This document shows, piece after piece, positions 41,817-50,137 of a stretch of 64,000 nt of DNA. The DNA lies in contig NZ_JBMSDT010000006.1 in assembly GCF_049445795.1 (NCBI RefSeq), positions 310,001 to 374,000 of the forward strand, read 5' to 3'. Position 1 is the stretch's first letter; the number at the start of each line of letters is the position of its first letter. The translations under genes and the position numbers were made by a program. This DNA is from Larkinella sp049445795 (lineage in GTDB: Bacteria; Bacteroidota; Bacteroidia; Cytophagales; Spirosomataceae). The notes under the pieces were generated by a model. It did no database searches. It had not been told where the DNA came from and saw only the letters and a program-made list of their open reading frames with translations.

Positions 41817-42533
41817 ATGCCGCCATCCAGACCTTCAACTGCTGCTTCGTCCTGGTTACAACACCTGCCTTTGGCCGTTACGGGTTTGCTGGTTTTGTCG
41901 CTGGGTGTGGCCTACGCCGTGGCGCCTGCTTTCCGGCAGTTTTTGCACGAAGCGTTCGAGGTGCTCTCCAGCGACGACGAGCAGCGCATCACGCAGTGGG
42001 TTGAGCCATTCGGCTGGCGCGGACCGTTGTTGCTGATCGTGGCGATGATTGCGCAGATTTTTCTTGTCGTCATTCCGTCGTGGGGCCTGATGGTGGTTTC
42101 GGTGCTGGCCTACGGACCGGTGTGGGGAACGGTTTTGTCGCTGGCAGCTTCGGCAATTGCCGCTTCCGTCGGTTATGTGGTTGGGAAATACGTGGGGGAT
42201 GTGGCCGTTCGGAAGCTGGTGGGCGACAAAACCGAAGAAAAGGTAGAAGCCTGGATGGAACGATACGGTTTTTGGGCCGTGGTGTTTGCGCGGGCGTCGC
42301 CGTTTATTTCCGGCGATGCGGTCAGCCTGATCGGCGGTATTTCGCGGATCGGTTTTCTGCGGTTTATCGGCGCGACGGTTTTGGGCGTTTTTCCATTGGT
42401 GCTGGCCATCGGCTATTTCGGCGAAAACACGCAGCGGCTGAAGCAGGGACTGATCTGGATGACGGCCATCAGCGTGCTGCTCTTCCTCGTTTACTACCTG
42501 TACCAGCGGAAAAAGAAAAAGGCGGATCACTGA
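41817..42533 (+). CDS. TVP38/TMEM64 family membrane protein (VTT/DedA-like)
   Basis: 238 residues with about six membrane helices. The VTT domain shows G-P-L-L-L-I-V-A-M-I-A-Q near residue 68, then S-V-G-Y-V-V-G-K-Y-V-G near 122 and V-F-A-R-A-S-P-F-I-S-G-D near 158. The Arg in F-A-R-A-S-P-F and the G-x-x-x-G helices are family marks. Related DedA/VTT proteins act in lipid scrambling or undecaprenyl phosphate recycling, so an envelope role is plausible. The C-terminus is a basic K-K-K-K tail. Confidence 0.85.
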   Translation: MPPSRPSTAASSWLQHLPLAVTGLLVLSLGVAYAVAPAFRQFLHEAFEVLSSDDEQRITQWVEPFGWRGPLLLIVAMIAQIFLVVIPSWGLMVVSVLAYGPVWGTVLSLAASAIAASVGYVVGKYVGDVAVRKLVGDKTEEKVEAWMERYGFWAVVFARASPFISGDAVSLIGGISRIGFLRFIGATVLGVFPLVLAIGYFGENTQRLKQGLIWMTAISVLLFLVYYLYQRKKKKADH

Positions 42534-42547
42534 CCCGCCCTTCCTGC

Positions 42548-43609
42548 TTACTTCAGAATCGGCTCCAGAGCCGTCCGGTTTTCGTCGAGCCACTGCGTAA
42601 TGTCGGTCACGATCTCTTTGATGCCCAGTTCGGGTTTCCAGCCGGTCAGTTTGGTCACTTTCGAGTTGTCGGTTACGTAAAGCCGGATGTCGGCGGCCCG
42701 GTTTTCGGTTACCTGGCTGATCGGGATGGTCTTGCCGGTTATTTCCTGACAAATCTTGGTCAATTCCTGCAGCGAGGCACTGCTTTCGACGCCCCCGCCC
42801 GCGTTCAGGATTTCGCCGTTGACCTGATCGATGTGGTGCAACTCCCAGTCGATCAGCCGGTAGAGGTCGGCGATGTGCAGCATGTCGCGGGTTTGTTTGC
42901 CGGTTCCGCCGTAGCCGATATACGCCAGTTGCTGTTCGAAGTAGTGTTTGGCAATCCAGAGTACCATCACACCCTGGTCGACCTTGCCCATCTGCCACGG
43001 GCCGGTAATCACCCCGCAGCGGTTGATGACGGTTTTCAGGCCAAAAAACTCCTGGTATTCCTGAATGATCAATTCGGACGCCAGTTTGGTGGTGCCGTAG
43101 AGTGAACGGGCACCGTCGAGCGGGAAATTTTCGGCGATGCCTTTCGACGAAACGCCCGGCACGGGTTGGTCGTCGGTGAGCACAAACCGGGTGTCGCTTT
43201 CCTCGAAATTCAGCGTTTCAATGGTTTTGATGGGGTACACCCGGCTGGTCGACAGGAAGATGACGTTAGCCTTTGATTTCAGCGCAAAATTCAGGCAGTT
43301 GACGGTTCCGAACAGGTTCGTGTTGATGAGGTAGTCGGGCGTTCCGGTCAAACCGGCCAGCACCGAGGGTTCGGCGGAGGCTTCAATCAGCGCATCGACG
43401 GGCGGAATGGGGTCGAAATCTTCCTTATTTCGGATGTCGCCGTGGACAAACTGAATCCCGGCTTTCGTCAGTCGGGCCACATTCAGTTCGGAGCCTTTTC
43501 GCTTGAGGTTGTCGAGCACGTAAATTTCGTACTGGGGATAGCTCGTTTTGAGTGATAAAGCCAGGGAAGACCCCACGAATCCGGCTCCACCGGTGATCAG
43601 TATTTTCAT
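42548..43609 (-). CDS. NAD-dependent nucleotide-sugar epimerase (extended SDR, CDP-paratose 2-epimerase-like)
   Basis: 353 residues. The Rossmann start I-L-I-T-G-G-A-G-F-V-G-S-S-L is followed by Y-V-L-D-N-L-K-R and E-A-S-A-E-P-S-V-L-A-G near residue 80, typical of the CDP-tyvelose/paratose 2-epimerase group. S-T-S-R-V-Y-P supplies the Ser/Thr, and Y-G-T-T-K-L-A holds the catalytic Tyr and Lys. R-D-M-L-H-I-A-D-L lies near residue 240. It likely makes a sugar nucleotide for surface polysaccharide. Downstream on the same strand as kup but separated by a hairpin-containing gap. Confidence 0.85.
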   Translation of the reverse strand: MKILITGGAGFVGSSLALSLKTSYPQYEIYVLDNLKRKGSELNVARLTKAGIQFVHGDIRNKEDFDPIPPVDALIEASAEPSVLAGLTGTPDYLINTNLFGTVNCLNFALKSKANVIFLSTSRVYPIKTIETLNFEESDTRFVLTDDQPVPGVSSKGIAENFPLDGARSLYGTTKLASELIIQEYQEFFGLKTVINRCGVITGPWQMGKVDQGVMVLWIAKHYFEQQLAYIGYGGTGKQTRDMLHIADLYRLIDWELHHIDQVNGEILNAGGGVESSASLQELTKICQEITGKTIPISQVTENRAADIRLYVTDNSKVTKLTGWKPELGIKEIVTDITQWLDENRTALEPILK

Positions 43610-43661
43610 TCAGATAAGCGTTAATTGATACGGGTTCTGCCGATGCAGAACGGTACGGAAT

Positions 43662-45605
43662 TTAAGCGTTGATGCGTTTGAGTTTGACATTCTCGACCGG
43701 CCGGATCACCAGCGGCACTTTCTCGATTTTCACGGCGCTGCTGTCGAGGCCAAACCAGCGGTCTTCGGGTGTCGTAAAGCCCTTGATAAAGAAATATAAA
43801 TCCATCACGATTCGCTCGCGGAAGGGAAGGTCGTTTTCGTAGGAAAGAAATTTCTCCAAAACCACAAACCGGAAATCCCCAATCACGTTCTGGCGGCTGA
43901 GCGACTCATACCGGCTGGTGATATCCACCTCTTTGTTTTTCACCAGGTCTTCGATTACCCGCCGGAAAAACAGATTGATCCGCTGCTCAATCCGGAAACC
44001 GAGTCGGAAGGTAACCTTGTAAACGTCGTCGGGGGCAATGGTATTCACTTTGTATTCCATCGTATACGGATCGTCGGTTGTATCGACGTGGATAAACCAG
44101 TAAATATCCGCCCGTTTGGGCCGTTTCTGAAAAATGGAGTAAATAATCTTCGACTCGATTTCGGCCGCGCGCGCTGCGTTGCTCATGAACACCAGGTGCG
44201 TGGCGTATTTCGGAATGCTGATGTCGCGGCTCAACTCCTTCAGCGGTTGGATATATTGATCCAGTTTGACGTATTCGGTCAGCCGGAGTTTGATTTTGCT
44301 GGCGCTGAGCCAGATAATCATTACAGCCGCCATCACACCCGCAATCAGGGTTGACACCCAGCCGCCGTGTACGAATTTAGCCAGGTTGGCAACCAGGAAG
44401 CAGCCTTCCAGAAACAGGTAAAACGACAGAAAAAACAGCACAAACCAGGCGTTGTATTTGTGCGAATACATGTAGTAACTGAACAGAATCGTGCTCATGA
44501 GCATCGTGAGCGTGATGGCCAGCCCATACGCAGCCTCCATGCGGGACGATTCCTGAAAATACAACACCACTCCGATACAGCCCATGAACAACAGCCAGTT
44601 GATGCTCGGAACATATAACTGTCCTTTTTTATTGGTCGGGTAGCGCAACCGGACTTTCGGCCAGAAGTTCAGCCGGATGGCTTCGCTGATGAGCGTAAAG
44701 GCCCCCGTAATCATGGCCTGGCTGGCAATCACGGTGGCGGCTGTGGCGATGACGATTCCGGCAAACAGAAACCATTCCGGCATCAACCCGTAAAACGGGT
44801 TCCGGTCGCCGAGGGGTTGCCCGGCCAGGCTTTCTACAAATGCCCCCTGACCAAAGTAGTTGAGTAGCAGACAGCTTTTGACAAAGCCCCAGCTAACCCG
44901 GATGTTGCCCCGACCACAGTGGCCCATGTCGGCATAGAGAGCTTCGGCGCCGGTGGTCGACAGGAATATGGCTCCCAGCAGCCAGAAAGCGCCGGGGTAA
45001 TCGTTCAGAAAATGATAGGCGTACAGGGGATTGATAGCCTGAAGGATCGATACATCATCCACAATTTTCAGGATTCCCAGCGTACCCAGCATCGTGAACC
45101 AGAGCAACATGACGGGGCCGAATGCCGTACCGACCACGCTGGTGCCAAAGGTCTGGATCAGAAACAGAAAGGCCAAAATGCCGATCACAATCGGAACCGT
45201 GGGAATATCTGGGTAAATAATGCGAAGCCCTTCAATGGCCGATGAAACGGAGATAGGGGGCGTAATAATGCTGTCGGCCAGCAGCGAGCTACCGCCAACA
45301 ATGGCGGGAATGGTCAGCCAGGGAGCGTGCCGCCGAACCAGCGCGTAAAGGGCGAAAATACCGCCTTCACCCCGGTTGTCGGCCCGCAAGATCAAAATGA
45401 CATATTTAATAGTGGTCTGTAAGGTAATGGTCCAGAAAATGCAGGAGAGCGCACCCCTAACAATATCTTCCTGAATGGGCTGTTCGACACCCACTACAGC
45501 CCGTAGAACGTAGAGGGGAGAAGTACCTATATCGCCGTAGATAATACCTAGAGCAACCAGCAGCCCGGCTGCGGTTACTTTGTCCAGGTGTTTTTTATCT
45601 TCCAT
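43662..45605 (-). CDS. kup: KUP family potassium uptake transporter
   Basis: 647 residues from the ATG at 45605. The N-terminal G-I-I-Y-G-D-I-G-T-S-P-L-Y-V is the KUP signature. About twelve membrane helices follow up to about residue 440, including F-L-S-T-T-G-A-E-A-L-Y-A-D-M-G-H-C-G and G-Q-G-A. A cytoplasmic C-terminal domain with H-L-V-F-M-S-N-A closes the protein. It imports potassium with protons. A longer frame upstream has no family match. Confidence 0.95.
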   Translation of the reverse strand: MEDKKHLDKVTAAGLLVALGIIYGDIGTSPLYVLRAVVGVEQPIQEDIVRGALSCIFWTITLQTTIKYVILILRADNRGEGGIFALYALVRRHAPWLTIPAIVGGSSLLADSIITPPISVSSAIEGLRIIYPDIPTVPIVIGILAFLFLIQTFGTSVVGTAFGPVMLLWFTMLGTLGILKIVDDVSILQAINPLYAYHFLNDYPGAFWLLGAIFLSTTGAEALYADMGHCGRGNIRVSWGFVKSCLLLNYFGQGAFVESLAGQPLGDRNPFYGLMPEWFLFAGIVIATAATVIASQAMITGAFTLISEAIRLNFWPKVRLRYPTNKKGQLYVPSINWLLFMGCIGVVLYFQESSRMEAAYGLAITLTMLMSTILFSYYMYSHKYNAWFVLFFLSFYLFLEGCFLVANLAKFVHGGWVSTLIAGVMAAVMIIWLSASKIKLRLTEYVKLDQYIQPLKELSRDISIPKYATHLVFMSNAARAAEIESKIIYSIFQKRPKRADIYWFIHVDTTDDPYTMEYKVNTIAPDDVYKVTFRLGFRIEQRINLFFRRVIEDLVKNKEVDITSRYESLSRQNVIGDFRFVVLEKFLSYENDLPFRERIVMDLYFFIKGFTTPEDRWFGLDSSAVKIEKVPLVIRPVENVKLKRINA

Positions 45606-45781
45606 AGACAACAAAGGCCGTCCTTTAACAGAAACGGCTGGTGAAATCCGGGCAAAGATAAGGGGAAAAAAGGAGAATGGAGAAAAGCGGGTAGGAAAAA
45701 GGCGGGTTGTCTCTCGCAAAGCCCCGGGCAGATTCTTTTTTCGGTTTTTATAACGGTTAATCCTGGTATTATGCCGGATAC

Positions 45782-47122
45782 TTAAAATGCTCCGGCCAAT
45801 AAATAGACATTAAGAATAATAATCAGGGCAGCAACAGCCCAACTAGTGATGGTCAGCCAGCGGGGGTTCACGAAGCTGCCCATTTTTGCCCGGTTGCTGG
45901 TGAACAAAACCAGGGGTACAACGGCAAAGCTAAGCTGGACAGAAAGCACTACCTGACTGAAAACCAGCAGCTCGGAGGTTCCGCGTTCGCCGTATAGGAT
46001 GGTGACTACCAGGGCAGGAACGATGGCAATCAGGCGGGTGATGAGCCGACGCAGCCAGGGTTTCAGCCGGATTTTCAAAAATCCCTCCATCACGATCTGG
46101 CCCGCGAGGGTGCCGGTCAGGGTTGAATTCTGCCCCGATGCCAGGAGTGCGATGGCAAAAATAATGCTGGCGGCCGTGGCACCCAGGATCGGATCAAGCA
46201 GGCGGTGAGCATCGGTGATGTCGGCTACGTCATGGTTCCCGGACGTGTGGAAAGCCGCAGCCGAGAGGATCAGAATCGCAGCATTGATAAAAAAGGCCAG
46301 GAAAAGGGATACCGTAGAATCGATCGTAGCAAACCGAATGGCGTTTCGGCGACCGGTTTCGGTGCGGGAAAAATTCCGGGTTTGTACGATGCTCGAATGT
46401 AGGTACAGGTTATGCGGCATTACGGTAGCGCCCAGAATCCCGATGGCGATGTACAGCATCCCCGGATTGGTGACGATTTCTTTTTGCGGAATCAGTCCGC
46501 CCAAAACCGCCGAAACTTCGGGCCGGGCCAGGATAATTTCGTAGGCAAAACAAAGCAGAATCACGAAAATCAGAGCGGCAACAATGCTTTCCAGCCAGCG
46601 GAATCCCTTGTGTTGAAGGTAGAGCAGCAGCAGCACATCCAGCGCCGTAATACAAACCCCGACGGCCAGCGGAATCCCAAACAGCAGATTCAGCGCCAGC
46701 GCCGAACCGATTACTTCGGCCAGATCACAGGCTGCAATGGCAATTTCGCACAACACCCACAAGGCTACGGCCACCGGGCGGCTGTAGTGGTCGCGGCAGG
46801 CCTGGGCCAGATCCCGGCCGGTAGCAATGCCCAGCTTGAGCGACAGATGTTGCAGGAGCATCGCGAAGAGGTTCGAAATCAAAATAACGGATAGCAGGGT
46901 GTAACCAAACCGCGAACCCCCGGCGATGTCGGTCGCCCAGTTGCCGGGGTCCATGTAGCCCACCGCTACCATCAGCCCTGGTCCGGCAAAAGCCAGTAGC
47001 CGTTTAAAAAAAGAGCCGGTTTCGGGTACAGGAATGCTGCCGTGCACTTCCGGCAACGAGTTTACCTCATTTTCCAACTTCCATCCCGGTGCCATCGTGG
47101 TTGTATTTTTCTTTCTGACCAT
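45782..47122 (-). CDS. mntH: Nramp family divalent metal transporter (manganese)
   Basis: 446 residues. The metal-site helix G-Y-M-D-P-G-N-W-A-T-D is near residue 54 and the second site A-T-V-M-P-H-N-L-Y-L-H-S is near residue 235. These supply the Asp, Asn, and Met ligands of Nramp proteins. About eleven helices are visible. It imports Mn2+ (and perhaps Fe2+) with protons. The divergent neighbour is a DtxR/MntR-type regulator, and a near-palindromic metal box sits between them. ATG at 47095 is an alternative start. Confidence 0.94.
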   Translation of the reverse strand: MVRKKNTTTMAPGWKLENEVNSLPEVHGSIPVPETGSFFKRLLAFAGPGLMVAVGYMDPGNWATDIAGGSRFGYTLLSVILISNLFAMLLQHLSLKLGIATGRDLAQACRDHYSRPVAVALWVLCEIAIAACDLAEVIGSALALNLLFGIPLAVGVCITALDVLLLLYLQHKGFRWLESIVAALIFVILLCFAYEIILARPEVSAVLGGLIPQKEIVTNPGMLYIAIGILGATVMPHNLYLHSSIVQTRNFSRTETGRRNAIRFATIDSTVSLFLAFFINAAILILSAAAFHTSGNHDVADITDAHRLLDPILGATAASIIFAIALLASGQNSTLTGTLAGQIVMEGFLKIRLKPWLRRLITRLIAIVPALVVTILYGERGTSELLVFSQVVLSVQLSFAVVPLVLFTSNRAKMGSFVNPRWLTITSWAVAALIIILNVYLLAGAF

Positions 47123-47192
47123 AGCCTTAGACCGCTATTGATTCTGTATTCCTAGTAACGCAACAAATATATCAAATGTTTCTAAATAAAAA

Positions 47193-47208
47193 TTTAGGCT
47201 AGTCTAAA
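47193..47208. promoter_or_regulatory. mntR box: Candidate MntR/DtxR operator between mntH and mntR
   Basis: TTTAGGCTAGTCTAAA is palindromic except for one pair of positions flanking the central CTAG. Its TTTAG..CTAAA halves resemble DtxR/IdeR/MntR boxes (TTAGG..CCTAA). It lies 5 bases before the -33 TTTG of the mntR promoter and about 70 bases from the mntH start, well placed to repress both genes when metal is bound. Confidence 0.7.
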
Positions 47209-47213
47209 AATTT

Positions 47214-47241
47214 TTTGAACCGCAAGAAAAAACTAAATTTG
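47214..47241 (+). promoter_or_regulatory. Promoter of the mntR-type regulator
   Basis: TAAATTTG (47234-47241) matches the -7 consensus; TTTG at 47214-47217 lies 16 bases upstream as -33, the same spacing as in the HU promoter. A leader of about 80 bases precedes the start codon. Confidence 0.65.
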
Positions 47242-47327
47242 TGTGTAGTACAATTGGCGGGTTGCCACGATCCGGTACCGTTCGTTGTCAGAAGTAGTAT
47301 TGGACGGACCGAAGCCGCCCTGTGCCT

Positions 47328-47981
47328 ATGCATTCATTCACGGAAGAAAATTATTTAAAGACCATTTACTACCTGGCAACGCGTCAGGAGGGGGAGGTGA
47401 CGACCAATTCGCTGGCCGAAATGACGGCTACGAAAGCGGCCTCCGTATCGGATATGCTGCGAAAACTGGCCGACAAACAGTTGATTCACTATAAAAAATA
47501 CCAGGGCGTCCGGCTGACGGAAGAAGGCGAACGAGTGGCCCTGAAAGTGATTCGGCGACACCGGATCTGGGAGGTTTTTCTGGCTGAAAAGTTGGGTTTC
47601 GGCTGGGATGAGGTCCACGAAATGGCCGAGGAGCTCGAACATATTCGTTCCGAAGAACTCGTAGAAAAGCTTGATGCTTTTCTGGGGTATCCGCAATTCG
47701 ACCCCCACGGTGACCCGATTCCGAGTCCGGCCGGGCACATGCCGACCATCGAGTATGCCAAACTGTCGGAGGTTTCGGTGGGTACGGAGGTGCAGGTGAT
47801 GGGGGTGCTAGAACACTCACCGGAATTTCTGCAACACCTCGATAAAACGGGTCTGAACCTCGGCTGTCGTGTCCGGGTGCAGGATGTCAACGCGTTTGAT
47901 AAATCGGTTTCTGTACAGATCAATCACGAAAAAACGTTGTTTGTCAGTAACGAAGTAGCCCGCAATCTCCTGGTGAACTGA
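47328..47981 (+). CDS. mntR: DtxR/MntR family metal-dependent regulator
   Basis: 217 residues from the ATG at 47328 (a GTG two codons earlier is possible). The winged helix covers about 1-70: S-F-T-E-E-N-Y-L-K-T-I-Y-Y-L, T-K-A-A-S-V-S-D-M-L-R-K-L, Y-Q-G-V-R-L-T-E-E-G. The dimer and metal-binding domain follows with R-H-R-I-W-E-V-F-L, E-L-E-H-I and P-H-G-D-P-I-P. A C-terminal FeoA/SH3-like domain (about 145-217) is present, as in the longer DtxR proteins. It should repress mntH when Mn2+ or Fe2+ is sufficient. Confidence 0.92.
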   Translation: MHSFTEENYLKTIYYLATRQEGEVTTNSLAEMTATKAASVSDMLRKLADKQLIHYKKYQGVRLTEEGERVALKVIRRHRIWEVFLAEKLGFGWDEVHEMAEELEHIRSEELVEKLDAFLGYPQFDPHGDPIPSPAGHMPTIEYAKLSEVSVGTEVQVMGVLEHSPEFLQHLDKTGLNLGCRVRVQDVNAFDKSVSVQINHEKTLFVSNEVARNLLVN

Positions 47982-48011
47982 AACCGGAGCGAGCGACTGT
48001 ACACCGCTTTC

Positions 48012-49088
48012 ATGAAACTTCTCGATTGGTATATCTTAAAACGCTTTCTGCTGACGTATTTCTTTGTCGTCATGGTCATCGTACTGGTGGTCTGTGTGGT
48101 CGATTACACGGAGAAAGTGGACGACTTTTACAAGCACAACGCCCCGGCCGACAAAATCCTTTTCGACTATTACCTCAATTTTATTCCGTACTGGGCCAAT
48201 TACATCAGTCCGCTGATGGTATTCATCGCGACGGTTTTTATGACGTCGCGGCTGGCGGCCAAATCGGAGATTATTGCCATGCTGAGCAGCGGCATCAGTT
48301 TTGTGCGGTTGATGGTGCCCTACGCGCTCGGTGCGCTGATTCTGGGGGTGGCGACGTATTTTCTGGTGGGCTGGGTGGTGCCGAAAGCCAACCAGACCCG
48401 GATTGCGTTCGAACTGAAATACACAAAAGATCCGTACACCTACTCCGGCCATAACATTCACATCAAAGTAGCGCCGAATGTCTACGCTTACCTCGAAAGC
48501 TATAACAACCAGAGCAATACCGGCTACAAATTTACGCTGGAAGAGGTGAAAGGTAACCAACTGCTGCAAAAACTGGCGAGCGATCGCATCGAATGGAGTC
48601 CCGCCAAGAAAAAGTGGACGGTGTATGATTATTCGGTCCGGAAAATCAATGGCCTGGAAGAAACGCTCACCCACGGGGAAAAGATCGATACCCTGCTGAA
48701 CCTGTACCCATCGGATTTCGACAGCGATTTTAGCCTGTATGAGACGTTTACCTTTCCCGAACTCGACAATTACATCAACCTGCTCATGAGCCGGGGGGCC
48801 GATGGGGTCGAAACGTATTTGCTCGAAAAATATTCCCGGCAAACGCGCCCCTTTGCCATCATCATTCTGACAGCGATCGGCGTCATTATGTCAGCCCGGA
48901 AAAGTCGAAGGGGGGTAGGTTGGCAGGTGGCGCTGGGCTTCATTCTGGCGTTTGTCTACCTGCTCTTTTTCATGCTGGCCAAAGGGATTGCCGAGTCCGG
49001 CAACCTGGACCCGATCGTGGCTGTCTGGCTGCCGAATATCATTTTCACCGCTATTGGGGTGTTGTTGTATCACACCATTCCGCGCTAA
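48012..49088 (+). CDS. LptF/LptG family lipopolysaccharide export permease
   Basis: 358 residues. The N-terminus L-D-W-Y-I-L-K-R-F-L-L-T-Y-F is the YjgP/YjgQ signature, followed by three membrane helices (about 12-35, 55-80, 100-122). A periplasmic beta-jellyroll fills about 125-270, and three more helices follow from about 278. P-L-M-V-F-I-A-T-V-F near residue 72 and a C-terminal L-P-N-I-I-F are typical. It works with LptB to move LPS toward the outer membrane. Whether it is the F or G partner cannot be told. Confidence 0.92.
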   Translation: MKLLDWYILKRFLLTYFFVVMVIVLVVCVVDYTEKVDDFYKHNAPADKILFDYYLNFIPYWANYISPLMVFIATVFMTSRLAAKSEIIAMLSSGISFVRLMVPYALGALILGVATYFLVGWVVPKANQTRIAFELKYTKDPYTYSGHNIHIKVAPNVYAYLESYNNQSNTGYKFTLEEVKGNQLLQKLASDRIEWSPAKKKWTVYDYSVRKINGLEETLTHGEKIDTLLNLYPSDFDSDFSLYETFTFPELDNYINLLMSRGADGVETYLLEKYSRQTRPFAIIILTAIGVIMSARKSRRGVGWQVALGFILAFVYLLFFMLAKGIAESGNLDPIVAVWLPNIIFTAIGVLLYHTIPR

Positions 49089-49190
49089 ATGGGCAGAGGG
49101 CATGGGGTAAAGGGCATAGGGAAAATAAGTCCCCAAACCCTCTGCCCCATGCCTTCTGCCCCGAACCCCATGCCCTTTGCCCCATGCAAA
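49089..49190. repeat. Inverted repeat of iterated GGGCATGGGG-type words
   Basis: GCATGGGGTAAAGGGCAT (about 49102-49119) pairs with ATGCCCTTTGCCCCATGC (about 49170-49187) with one mismatch. The words GGGCAGAGGGCATGGGG and CCCTCTGCCCCATGCC repeat inside the arms. The right arm reaches the start codon of the EamA gene at 49184, so a long hairpin would include the translation start. Confidence 0.75.
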
Positions 49191-50083
49191 AAACCACCAC
49201 CGCCGATTACCTGCACCTGCATTTTCTGGTCCTGATCTGGGGCTTTACGGCCATCCTGGGGCTATTGATTTCCGTCTCAGCGCTGACGCTGGTGGCTTAC
49301 CGGACGTTGCTGGCCGCGCTCGGTCTGGCTGTGGTGCTGATGGTTCAGAAAAAGATGGTTGCGATCGCACCGGCCGACCGGCTGAAACTGCTGGCAACGG
49401 GCCTGGTCATTGCGTTGCACTGGGCGTTGTTTTTCGGAGCTGCCCGGGTCGCCAACGCGTCGGTCTGTCTGGCCGGAATGGCCACCGGTTCGTTATGGAC
49501 GAGTTTGCTGGAACCTCTTTTCTTCCGACGGCGACTGCGGCTGGTCGAGGTGACGCTGGGGCTGGTCGTCATGGCTGGTTTATACCTAATTTTCCGCTTT
49601 GAACTCGACCGGGCCGTGGGCTTGCTAATGGCGGTTTTTTCGGCCATGCTGGCGGCCGTTTTCACGATCATCAACAGTCGGTTTACCCGGCGGTATTCGG
49701 CCCTGACCATAACCTTTTACGAAATGTGCGGAGCGTTTGGTGGTTCACTGGTGTTTCTAGGCCTATATTTGGCGCTTGGTTTGGAAAAGCCGCAGGCTTT
49801 ATGGCCCCAGCCTACCGACTGGATCTGGATCTCCATTCTGGCGTTGGTCTGCACGGTGTATGCCTATTCAGCGGCTGTGGTGCTGATGCGTAAATTTTCG
49901 GCTTTTGCCATCAATCTGACGGTTAATCTCGAGCCGGTTTACGGGATTATGCTGGCCTGGCTGTTTTTCGGTGACCGCGAGCGGATGACCACCGGTTTTT
50001 ACATCGGTACGCTGGTTATTCTGGTAGCCGTGCTGGCTTATCCGGTATGGAGTCGGAAACAGGATAAATCGTATTCGGTCTGA
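49184..50083 (+). CDS. EamA family transporter (drug/metabolite superfamily)
   Basis: 299 residues from the ATG at 49184, with ten membrane helices in two EamA repeats. Marks are the first-repeat W-G-F-T-A-I-L-G at the N-terminus, A-Y-R-T-L-L-A-A near residue 40, and L-E-P-L-F-F near 110. The second repeat has L-T-V-N-L-E-P-V-Y-G-I-M-L-A-W-L-F-F-G-D near residue 250. It moves a small metabolite across the inner membrane; the substrate and direction are unknown. Confidence 0.9.
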   Translation: MQKTTTADYLHLHFLVLIWGFTAILGLLISVSALTLVAYRTLLAALGLAVVLMVQKKMVAIAPADRLKLLATGLVIALHWALFFGAARVANASVCLAGMATGSLWTSLLEPLFFRRRLRLVEVTLGLVVMAGLYLIFRFELDRAVGLLMAVFSAMLAAVFTIINSRFTRRYSALTITFYEMCGAFGGSLVFLGLYLALGLEKPQALWPQPTDWIWISILALVCTVYAYSAAVVLMRKFSAFAINLTVNLEPVYGIMLAWLFFGDRERMTTGFYIGTLVILVAVLAYPVWSRKQDKSYSV

Positions 50084-50137
50084 GCATCATACGGTACGAA
50101 ATACCCACCGCAGAATTTGTAACAAGTATCCAAACGG

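Noticed and set aside
43634..43651. Terminator between kup and the epimerase gene
   Set aside because: A 7-base hairpin GTTCTGC-CGAT-GCAGAAC is present, but no T run follows on the minus strand. Left unannotated.
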